A stretch of 64,000 nt of DNA from Prunella strophiata (Eukaryota; Chordata; Aves; Passeriformes; Prunellidae). This document shows, one piece after another, positions 27,301-37,600 of this stretch (positions are counted from its first letter, which is position 1; every line of letters starts with the position of its first letter). The position numbers and the translations under genes were made by a program. The notes beneath the pieces were generated by a model. The model saw nothing but the letters and a program-made list of their open reading frames with translations. It was not told where the DNA came from and made no database searches. The stretch covers positions 28,182,597 to 28,246,596 of the forward strand of contig JAZBQD010000001.1 of the NCBI GenBank assembly GCA_036583965.1. Direction: 5' to 3'.

Positions 27301-29649
27301 TCTAAGGGATCTCTTGTTACATCCTTGATACAAAGCAGAAGTATCAGCCCTTTATATTTGTATTTTATTTAATCAAAGCAGATTGATCCAGTTGTCTCTC
27401 AGCTAAATGTACCTTTAAATCTTAATCAGCAGGCAAGATAATTCCTAAAAACTACAGATCTCTATGACTAGAGTATCTATGAAAACCAGGAATCAAACAG
27501 ACTACTGGTGAAATTCTTTTGGCAGCAGCGCCAAAATAGCCATTAAAATCTAAGTTGTTAATTAACAGCCACACACCAGGATCACAGGCAACTAGTGTCA
27601 GGTTATGTCAAATCAGTTATTTTGGCAGAGGCACAAAAATACCTGGGGATTAGCACCATGTCCTCTCTAAATCCAGGGGAAGACCTTTCTTTTCAGTCCA
27701 AGGGGAGCTACAGAACTGAGCATCAGGGAAAAATCTGTTTCACCCTGCCCAGCATAGAGTTATTCTCAGTGGTGTCACAGAGCTGCCCTTATGCCAGTGA
27801 AGACACAGTTTGCTCCACAGATACAGAACAGAACTTTCACAACCAGTTTCCCCTTTCAGATAGACTTAAAACAAACATAGCAACAAACCACATCTTAAGT
27901 TGCTCCTATATTTTCATCCTGGTTTGCTCTTAAAATTGCTGGATACCTAAGGGGTAGAGCTAGGTCAGGACCATCTTAAGCAAAACACTTTTCAAAATGG
28001 GAAATGCCATTTTCAAACTACAATACCCATTGGCTCTGACAAAACTATTATGGGGAAAGATTCCTCATGCCCCAGGTCAGAGAAGAGGGAGACAAAGGCA
28101 TGGTCAGTAATAACCACAGACTGCTGGCTAGCATGCTCAACCTTGCTTCAAGCTTATAAAGCTTTGCTCAGTTGAGAACCACAATTTGAAACTCTTTCCT
28201 CCCACTCCCATCTGCTGCCAAGTTATTAATGTGCCATCAAATTATTCTGCAGCATGAATCTCTGAAATTTAGAAGTCTTGAAATTCATCTAAAAGTGGAT
28301 TGAGAACAGCTTTTAAATCTTAAAATCTGTGTACAACAAGGAAACCTTGAACACTTGTGCAGCCCTATGAACAAGACCAGAACTCAAATGCTCCTTAAAG
28401 ACAGCCACCTGAGGCTTTGAAGCTCTAACTACATTCTACTCCTTAAATTATGAAGTCTTACAAATGATCCATACTAACATGTGTCCATGTAAAAGCCTGA
28501 AGACCCTTGTGGAGTTTAATGGCATTACCTGGACAAATTCCTTATCTCAAGTCCAGATAGAAGGGTTCAGTCTACAACCAAGGCCATCAATCCATAAAAT
28601 CCATGAATGCAATGCACATTTTTAATACAGCATTCTTTTTTTGAATTCCAAATGACAGCATCAGGCTGTATATGCCTTCGAGCCTTCCACAATGGCAAGA
28701 AGCAGAACACTCTGCTGTAACCTGCAAAGGTGGTGGGCATACAGCAGGGTTTCTGTACTGCTCTGTGGGCCAATGCACCAGTGGAAGAGGATGTGACATG
28801 CACACACAGTCACCCTCTATACCCTGGCCACTTGCAAGAGCTCTGGACAGCATCTGGGAAACAGTTCAGACTGCCCCTCCAAGTTTAGAAACAAAGCTAG
28901 GCATAAACCCAGCAGTGCTTCAAAGACCTCAGCAATGTGCTGTATTTGTCCTACAGTGTGTGCATAAAAGGGTGGGTAATGGACAGATGAAGACTCGACC
29001 CTATGTTGGTATTTAATCAACACTGTGAACAATGCCATACACAATTAGGTTCATTTCCAATGCCAATTTCTGTGGCTTTGTCCCCTCTTTGTTTCCTTCA
29101 ATGCAGATGCTGAGGCTTTAAAGCATGTTGACATACTCTGTTAAACAAAACCAAATGTTTATTATTAACAGACTTGTGTGGAAGGTGACCAAGTGAGTGA
29201 CTCGAGTAGCTTGACAATGAAAGTTCCAAGGACAGCATTTCTAGGAGAGTCCCTTTATAATCAACTTTATAGTCTCAGATCAGCATTAATGACATTTGTA
29301 ATGACTGAATTTTCTTAAGTACAATTACATTTTAAATATACACACAGGCACATTTGAACAAGTTGTTTCCAAAATGCTGTTATCTAAGATGAGTAGAAAA
29401 AACTCAAATTTCTTCTTCCCCGGCTCTCTTTATAATCTTCACTCTCAAATTTATCTCTCCTTCATTTTCACTCGTTTTTCTTTGCTAAAATTCCTTGTTT
29501 ATACCAAGCTATTGCCTGAGCAATTTTCCACTACAGACAAGATGTAACTGTACTGGGAAACTGTATTCCAACACAATAAAGCAAAAGCTTACTGCCCAAA
29601 TATAAAAACATACAAAGTAAGTGCAACAGCGTGAAAATACCTTATCAGC

Positions 29650-29755
29650 ATCTCACAGATGAATACTGAGGGCACAGTGGGATTAAAAAAAATTTGTCAG
29701 TCAAGTGTCCCCAGCACAAGCAGGAACAGAACCCAAATACTGCAGGTGTCAATCC
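29650..29755 (+). mobile_element. Possible ancient MIR-like SINE remnant
   Basis: The order CTCACAGATGAATACTGAGG, then GTCAGTCAAGTGTCCCC and CAGGAACAGAACCCAAATAC follows the usual MIR core (acagatgagg-aaactgagg, then aaggtcacac, then gaacccagg) with many differences. The match is by eye against a remembered consensus. Confidence 0.35.
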
Positions 29756-30139
29756 AGGTCGTTCATCACAAGGCAGTGGAACGTGTTGGGGTGATGTGAG
29801 CCAGTGGGAGAGAGGCTGAAGCAACCTTGAAGGTTGAGACAGTCACGGCGTGGCTGCTGCTGACTCACTCTGCAGCAAGATGCTGCTCTGACCAGCTCAA
29901 GTGAACCACAGCAGTGCTGCCTCAAAAGCAAGCTACAGAACGAGTACAGGCTCTGCTGCTGATTAAACTTGCTCTGGGGTCCACCCACCAGTGACATGAG
30001 GCAATGCCTGATGGAAACATCTTCAAAATGCAAGCAATTTGCTGAGGAACAGAACTTACATAACTACAAAAACAATTAGAGCTCCGAGAGTTTCTGTATC
30101 AACAGATTTCAACACTCAGAATATAGATAGCTAAAGGTC

Positions 30140-30235
30140 ATCATCCACACTTTACAGAAGGGGAAATGAAATGAAAGGATAACATGATTCAGCTGCTACA
30201 TGTTGTATGAGCTGAATTTAGGCCTTCAGCTCCTC
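30140..30235 (+). mobile_element. Possible ancient MIR-like SINE remnant
   Basis: CATCCACACTTTACAGAAGG GGAAATGAAATG and GAGCTGAATTTAGGCCT resemble the MIR core and its downstream part. It is heavily diverged and only tentatively assigned. Confidence 0.3.
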
Positions 30236-32183
30236 TGATTTGTAAAAACTACCTTTCCAACAAGACTGCACAGCATACCCAAAACCAAACATCATGTATC
30301 CTGGGAAGGGAAAAGATATTTTACTGAACTTTTATCCTAACTTAGCCCCCAGCATTTGTATACACATAGCTAGGCATGTATACAAACAAGAAATATACAC
30401 ACATATGCTCCTTTACATACACATACAAGAAAGTCTAAACAGACTCTGCTGGACTACTGAGTGGAGAAATATGGAAAAACACCACAGTGTAGATACATGT
30501 CTCAGAGAAGAGAGAGCATGCCTAGCTAGTATAGTTTTCCTTAATTCTATTGGAATGTTTCTTAATGCCTACACTTCTTGGTTCCAGTGACAGGACAGAT
30601 CTAATTTCTGATGTCACTAAAACCAACAAAACCCCAAACAAACAAAAAAACCAGGGGTTGTTTTTACAACAGATTGAATCTGTGACTAGACCTCAATTAA
30701 CCAGGTATGTTTTGCTAAGATTAATGGACATATTCTTCTAAAAGTCTCAGCAAATGTTTGAGTAAGGCTGGAAAACAGCAGAGAAACAGGATGAAATCCA
30801 ATACCTGTTTTTCACACATACTTATTTGCAGGCTTGCTGGTGTTGTTCTTAGCCATAAATACTAGATGAGGAATTGAAAGGATATTCACAGCATTCAGAA
30901 AAAAATACTATCATGTTATACTAGTGATAGCCTACAAACTCTTATCTTCTGCTTTCGATAACTTCTTATAAAGAACTTCAAGATGTTTGAATAAGACTTA
31001 ACAAAACTTGTCCCTCACCCTCCTGTGGATACCAGCCCAGGACTTGCTCTGTGTCCAAGGCAGGCAGGGCTGTAACTGAGAAAAGCCTCAGCACAAACAG
31101 GCATCAGATCTGCTACAGCACCTGCACACTCTAAAGGTTGTGGAGAACAGCTAAGAGACAGGATTGAGACTAACAGAGCAGACTTGTCAGGGGTGAAAAA
31201 AACGTGACTTTTCTAGTAACTGTTTAAAAGAAAAAACTCATTTAAAATAATCTCTATAGCAGAACTGTTAGAATTTGGAAACCAAAAAGGAATTTAGTAA
31301 GCAAGCAGTAAAGATGAGTAGCTACATATCCTTCTAAAATTAAAGTGTGTTTAGGATGGATGACAGCTGCTTGTCCTCAAATTGTGAGCAACCATGAATC
31401 TATTCCTTACACTCCTGAGTACGTGCATGTGCCCAAATTCGTTTGCCGTGCCCACCTACCTAGAGTGACGTACCTACTGCCAAAAAGGCTCTTCCTACAT
31501 TAATCACCATGGAAACTAGAGAAGCCCTCTGCTACATATTCAAACACAGCAATTAAAGAAATAATTTTAATAACAAAAAATAAATCTAAGCAATAACTGG
31601 AGACAATGCAGCAACCACTAAACCATCTTAATTCAGGCAAAACTAACAGCAGGAGGAGAAAGATTTGCTTGTGTGGGGAAAGGCTGAAGAGGTGCAGCTG
31701 CTCCAGGGTACAGGTGAGGGTCCCTGTGGGGCGGCCAGAGGCACCTCGGGGTTTTCCATGTCAGATTAGGTTCTAGACAGGACCCGTGCCGCGTGTGACA
31801 CAACAGGGGCTGGTCCCGGCCTGGGACAAGCTCAGGGCCATCAGATGAGTGACTCAGGCAATTAGAAGAGAGAAACAGCTCCGACCGAGAGAGGAATAAA
31901 AACAATTTATTGCGGCTGGGCGGCCGCGGTTCGGGAGCGGCGCGTCCCGCGGAGCGCTCCCCGCGCACCGGCACACGCGGGGGGAGCGCGGAAACACAGG
32001 CGGGCTGGCGGCTGGAGAGCGCGTATCTGGGGGAAAAACACTCAGAAAAGGGCTAAAAACGAACAAACAAAAAGAGAGAAAGGCGGGGCGAGGGAGCGAG
32101 CCCTGGGGCCGCAGCGCCCAGCCGCTCCCCGCCGTTTGAACGGGCCCCGCCGCCCCTCAGCCAACGGCGCGCCGCCGCCGCCG

Positions 32184-32191
32184 TGACGTCA
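32184..32191. promoter_or_regulatory. Consensus cAMP-response element (TGACGTCA)
   Basis: A perfect palindromic CRE lies 62-70 bp upstream of the exon-1 splice donor and about 57 bp before the exon-1 ATG, in the core of the CpG island. CREB/ATF proteins bind this sequence, and such sites near the start point are the ones usually occupied. It suggests cAMP- or activity-dependent transcription from the proximal promoter. Confidence 0.75.
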
Positions 32192-32247
32192 CGCGCGGCG
32201 GGAGCGCGGCCGGCCCGAGCTGTCAGAGCGAGCGCGGCGCCGGGAAG

Positions 32248-32253
32248 ATGAGG
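32248..32253 (+). CDS. RASGEF1A: RASGEF1A proximal first exon, coding end (ATG AGG before donor)
   Basis: The proximal first exon is mostly 5' UTR and ends at 32253, followed by GTAAGC. Its last six bases are ATG AGG, in frame with GAA ACT ATG at the start of exon 2, so the spliced transcript could begin MRETMPQTP. The ATG has A at -3 but A at +4, an adequate context. Translation might instead start at the exon-2 ATG, which also has A at -3. No in-frame stop appears in the roughly 30 bases before the ATG. The exon 5' end is not defined. The donor is well supported; which start is used is uncertain. Confidence 0.6.
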
Positions 32254-34509
32254 GTAAGCGCGGCGCCCGCGGCTCCGGGCACGGAGCGCCGCCGAGCGGG
32301 AGCCCCCGTGAGCGCGGAGGGCACGGGTGGGTTCGGAGCGGGGCCGCCCCAGCGTCCCGCCGCGCGGAGAACGCCAGCGAGCGGCTCCGGGCGGGCGGCA
32401 GGTGCTGCCGGGGCCGTGGCGCAGCCATCCCCGCCCCGGGAGCAGCCCAGCACGGCGGGGGCGGCGGCGGAGCTCGCCCCGGCTGTGGCCGGTGCCCTCC
32501 CGCGGGGTGGCACCGCGGGATGCCGCAGCCAGCCCCGGCAGCACAGCCAGGGCGGCGGGGAGCGGCGCAGGCTGCGCCCCAGAGGGGTCTTTAAAAACCA
32601 AACTGATGCAACAAGGAGCGCCTTAAAGGAGTTGAAAGGTTCGATGGCAAAAGCGGGGTACGTTTGTCGCTAAAGCGTCGCTTCAGTGGGGATTGGCGTG
32701 ATGGTTAGCTTCGCTTAAAAGCCCTGTGCAACTTCAAGTTGTTAGCCAGAAGTGCTCAGCACAGCCAGACCATCCTGAGAAGCAGCTTGTGGCTGTATTG
32801 CTATGGACCTTAAAAGGGAAAAAAGCAAATTACTGGCGAGTTACATAGTGCAGATAGCAAAGCCGTTAGCTTGAGCGTATGCTTCAGCCGTTTCTCGGTG
32901 TTATGTACTGCAGAGCTCGGGCCTAACAGAGAAATCTGTAAAATACTGACTAACCTCCATGCACTTTTGTGCAGAACTGCCATTTTTCATTTCTTTTGAT
33001 ATGACATTATATCCTGCATTTTCTATTTTATTGGACTCTGTGTCCTGAACTTCTGAAACTGAGCGCCATTCCTCTCTGTGGTCTCCCTGGTTGCTATTAA
33101 ACAGCTACTATATTTATCTTACAGGGAATTACACTTCCCTTATGTCTCTTATCATGTACGTACGCAGTGGTCTTTTGGTAAAAGCCACAAAACTGTTCTA
33201 CTTATCAGTGTCACACAAGTAAATCTGTCACTTTGATAAACAAGTTCTGTTAATGCCGGTATTTTTTCCTCACAACGCACCTAGCATTTATCAGTGCCTA
33301 AGAGGAGAAAAATGTTCTGTATTCCAGCTGTAAACATGAATGATTGACTTTGGAGAGTTGGAGAGGAAAAATATGCCTTGCATTAAAAAATTACTCAGGA
33401 GAAGAGTTAAGTGCGAGAGATGAGCTCGGTTAGAAACAGCTGTCAGGTTAGAGGTGCCGATAATGGCCTAATCCTTTTCATCTACATAAGTGCTTTTCAT
33501 CTGTGTCAATATCTTGTCTCTTTCAGAGACAGCGAGACAGCAGCTCAAGAGTTAATGCTGCCTTCTTTGCACTTGATCTCCTAAACAGTCTTGACTATTT
33601 CAGCAGCCAGGGGGAACTGTTTTGATGCTGAATAGCATTTTCAACCTTTACGTACAGTAGCAGGATGTTTTGTTTAGCCTTCTGCGTAGATTTAAGCTGT
33701 AGCCAATTTAAAACAAACAAGAAACCCCCTACAGTTTACTCAAAGGCTGCGGTACAGTGATACAATTGTGGCCAAGGGAAGGGAGGTGCAAACCCTAAAC
33801 CCTCATAGTGGTTTTTGTGTTGTGATAACAGGTTTGTATCCTAAGCAAAGATCTCCAAAGAAACTGTTTAAATTAGACTGGTATATGACAGTATATATGA
33901 CAGTATACGTCACAGTTCCACCCAGTTCCTGGTTTCATGTACATGTTTATAAAAAAAACCAGCAATTTTGACCAGACAGGATATCCCCTGCTGTTTCCAG
34001 TGATATCTACATGCAGAAGATGCACTTGTGGCTGAGACCTGGATTACATCTAGCTACAGAAGTGGTGAAGGATTTATCATCACAAGTGAAGTATTTTGGC
34101 CAAAGATCTGACTTCAGAATGAGTGAAAATGGGAACATTAAGGCTTAGTATTTGTTTGTTTGCTCAGTAAGGCACCACTTCAGTATGTTGGAAATTCAGA
34201 AAGCATTCTGTATTTTCATCTCTGTCTAGTTTTATGCAGAATGAACCGGGAAAAAACTAGAGAAGAAGGAAGAAATCAAGTGCAGTGAGGAAAATTCTTA
34301 CAGCTCGTGCATCTACAGCCTCAGAGACATAGTTTAAAGTGCATTTCAAACACCAAAGCCAGCTTGCAGATGTGTGACTGCTTGGATTCAGAACTCAGCC
34401 TTCAGTCAAATATGTAATTGTGTTTAATGTATGCCTCTGTAAAACCCACACAATAAGACATGCTGGAAGAAAGCTTAACCCTCTCTCCTTTTCTTTGCTG
34501 CTTCTGCAG
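32254..34509 (+). other. RASGEF1A: RASGEF1A intron 1 (proximal form)
   Basis: A 2,256-bp GT-AG intron whose first 350 bp belong to the CpG island. It contains three tandem copies of a 12-bp unit near 33,880-33,916, the last carrying a CRE-like TACGTCA (33906-33912). There is no coding signal. Confidence 0.75.
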
Positions 34510-34689
34510 GAAACTATGCCCCAGACGCCAATATTTTCCAGCATGCTTGGTTCCAGTTGTAGTGGGCAAGTGCAGCCAGACATGGGAGAGAGATGTGTGG
34601 ACCCTGTTTATCAGGATGGGAACCTTGTTTCTGGATCACTGGAGGCCTTGATAGAGCGCCTGGTGCCCACCATGGACTATTACCCAGAT
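34510..34689 (+). CDS. RASGEF1A: RASGEF1A exon 2 (shared first coding exon)
   Basis: A long pyrimidine tract and TTCTGCAG precede the exon, and GTAAGT follows it. Six bases (GAA ACT) come before the canonical ATG at 34516. The exon encodes residues 1-58: a poorly conserved leader with the RASGEF1A signature SCSGQVQPDMGER, then the start of the REM domain (LVSGSLEALIERLVP) and DYYPD. The donor is in phase 0. Confidence 0.96.
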
Positions 34690-37600
34690 GTAAGTAGCCA
34701 CCAAAAGGGGTTTTTTTTTACTCCCATACTGCATTGGTGCTCTCTCATGAAATTCTACCTCTGTCTGATTCAACATCGAGATGTAGGCTAAAGATGCATT
34801 TCTTTTACTGGCAATATTCATTCACTAAAGATGTTGTTCAATAGGGATATTCTCTGTTGCTAGAAGAGAGCACTTGTTAGAAAGATAAAGCCATCTTGAA
34901 CTCAAATGGGTGCCTTAAGAACCAATTAAAAGCAGCATTAGCCACAGAATTTTCATACTTCTAAGCTGCTTTAGCTCTAATGCAGCCAAGATTAACTACT
35001 AACCAGGTCCTACCTAGGGAAGCAGACCTGAAAACAGCTCTAGTATTTTTCCCCTTAATTTTCTATGCATATCCTAGTTAGGCCATCAGGAAAAAAAAAT
35101 CACAACCCAAAATAGATTTTAATTAAGACACTCTCTATCTAAAGACATTTTAATAGGCCAGTGCTGTAATAATGTATGTTCTTGAGCCTGAGAATGATTT
35201 TGCAACTGTCTGAACATCCTCAGTGCAGTCCTCAAAGTGAATACTACCTATATATAACTCTAGGCTATGCAGTGAGAATTTGAGGCTAGGATACTAAGGC
35301 ACCACTTTATCACTTAAAATTACTCTTTGTGCCCAGTAATGAAAGATACTATTGAAACAAGTGGCCAAAGATCAGAGAGTCTATATAACTTCTATTCTAT
35401 TTGAGCTCTGAAAAAGCAGCAGCTATTACAGAAGTATTCCAGCACTTAGAAAAACTAACAAGGGAGCAGGAAACTGCAATCACTATTAATCTTGCCAGAC
35501 CTAATGTTCATTGTAGTGGGCCATGCTATATCTTGTATGTTTCTCAGTCTAATTGGTGTAGAACATTTTATTGTGGTCTCATTTAAATCACAGTAAAGTC
35601 CCTCCAAGGTCCCACAAATAACACCACACATCCTTACAATCATTATCCACAAAAAGGGACTCTCCATGTGAGAGTTCAGTGGGAATGTGCAGAATTGCCA
35701 TCAGTCACCAGTATAGGATTTAAAAAGCAAAACAAGCATGGTTTACTATTCCAGTTCAAAAGTAATCCTAAACCTTATATTTAAATGTGGCTAACATACA
35801 ATTGTGCTGCCAGTACCAAATCCTAAGAGTCAGAGGGATGACCATTGTTAGACATTAAATCTCCATTCCACACCCCCAAATACATATTGTAGAACAGATG
35901 CACAGCAGAAACTAGTGGGTAGAGTTGGTGTGGTGTAACAGTGGAATGAATAGCTTTAGAATAATCCAAGGAGTCTGTTCCTTCCTTGTGATACTAGAGT
36001 CTTGTTACTTGCTACTTGTATTTCAGAAATGTAGCAAAGTTTTTTAAGTAGCTGCTAATGCACATCTCTTATTGTACCTTGCAACATAAAATCTATTTAT
36101 AACACAGCTACTCTGAAAATGGTTCCATAAAGTGAGTATTACTTACGGGGTCTGCAACTAACTTTGGAATGCTGCTAGTTTCCATGGTGCTATCCCTGCA
36201 TATGCCATACAAGAGTGCATTACAAACCAAGCAGCCATGGACCCCACCCTGCAAGCTGCAGTTTAGATAGACAGCAAGCTCACAGCTGAACCTCCAGCAG
36301 AAGCAGTCAGGGGTAACTCCAGGGAGAGAGAGATGGACAACAGCATTAAACCAAATTCACCTCCTCTACTGCACAATGCATGCCTTTAGTTAAACCAGAT
36401 CACCCAATTCAGGTGAAAGGATTAACTATAAAATGAGTAGATAAATGAGCTCTGAACAGCATAAAGAAGCAGCTGTATTTGAGTTATCTTCAAACCCAAG
36501 TTTTCTATTTCCCTTCAGTTACATGTTTATGCTTCACTTCATGCTCATTTGTGGTTTTAGGGGAGTTGCCACAGAGGGTTAGTGGTAGCCATTTAAGCTG
36601 ATATCCTGTCAGAAGAATAGCCAGCCCTGTATGTTCAAGAGACAAGTATAAAAATCTCTTGGTCTTAACTCTCTGGCTACTCATCCAAAGAAAGGCAGCA
36701 AGGTATCACCAAGAGGAGCTAGTGGCAGTATTAGAGCAGAGGTTAGCTTAGTTTCAGAGTGACACAGTTGTAAGTTGCAGTACTCATCCAAGTTTTGTGA
36801 TCACTACATTTGAGCACAATGCTCAGAAGGCAGTGCTTCCTGTGTGCACATTGATCACAGTAACCTTCTGGACAGAGAAAAAGGGAGTGGGGGAGAGAAC
36901 AAACACACGGTATCTTTCTGTGCTGGTTACAGAGGCAGAACAAAAATGTGTTTGCCATGTTGGCAGAGCACGAGACAGGCAAGGGAGGACAGGAAAGATA
37001 AGTGCCTGCCTTAGTGTGCTACTCTTTTGAGTCTTGTTTGTGTGCAGGGACTTGCTCTGCACATAGGGAAATGTATGCTCATGAGACAGAGGAGTTCAGG
37101 AGGTTAGGAATGGAATGTACCAGTCTGCAACCCTTGTGCCCAAGCAATGAAAATATTTGAAGAAAATATTTCACAAACACAAAGTTCCAGAATGAGCAGT
37201 GAGTGCACACAGAGAAATTTTATTTTTTTTCCCCTGCCTCGAGAAGTCATCAGTGCATTCTTGGGTCAGAGAGTAACAATTCCTTCTTTAGTCTTGTGCA
37301 CTCACGCTCTTCTTTTTTTTTAATATAATTCAGCTCATCTCTTAGCAACAACTTTAGTCACTAAAGGAATCTGGCTTCTTATTCTCTTGCAAAGCACAAG
37401 CCCCTTTGTGTCTACTTACATTCTCCCAACTGCAGAAAGGATTTTTTTTTTTTTGCCTCCCCTCCCAAATACCTGTCACTTTTAGGATAAATGGAGCTTA
37501 GTTTTCACTCTTATAGCTTATGGAAGCATTTTTTAATCATTCTTTATCAAACTAGCTAGCTTCAGAGCTAAATTTCCTTCTCCCAACCATCCTCTTCATG

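Larger units (their letters stand above)
9064..31899 (+). other. RASGEF1A: Long intron of the distal RASGEF1A transcript (or intergenic DNA for the proximal one)
   Basis: With the distal promoter, intron 1 runs from 9064 to 34509 (about 25.4 kb) and contains the proximal promoter. I see no coding exon here. It holds AT-rich DNA, poly(A) tracts near 21505, 24667 and 27107, an (AAT)n run at 21296-21312, weak SINE-like pieces at 29.65 and 30.14 kb, and a GC-rich patch at 17.3-18.35 kb. Open frames inside are short and lack conserved motifs. Confidence 0.6.
31900..32610 (+). promoter_or_regulatory. RASGEF1A: Proximal CpG island promoter of RASGEF1A
   Basis: This is the strongest GC and CpG peak in the window, falling sharply to AT-rich sequence on both sides. 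It holds an Sp1-type GC box (GGCGGGGCG, 32082-32090) and a perfect CRE, and I see no TATA box. The donor of the proximal first exon sits inside it at 32254. The island extends about 350 bp into intron 1, as promoter islands often do. Several long open frames on both strands are by-products of the GC-rich composition. The transcription start is probably between 32,090 and 32,240 but cannot be fixed from sequence. Confidence 0.85.

Noticed and set aside
32053..32601. 182-codon minus-strand frame and several others in the CpG island
   Set aside because: GC-rich DNA lacks stop codons, so open frames occur on both strands. The translations are Ala/Arg/Pro/Gly-rich and do not resemble a protein family.
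34420..34791. Longer start for exon 2 from the frame opening at 34420
   Set aside because: The codons before 34510 are intronic: a pyrimidine tract and CAG acceptor precede 34510, and homology to RASGEF1A begins at GAA ACT ATG.
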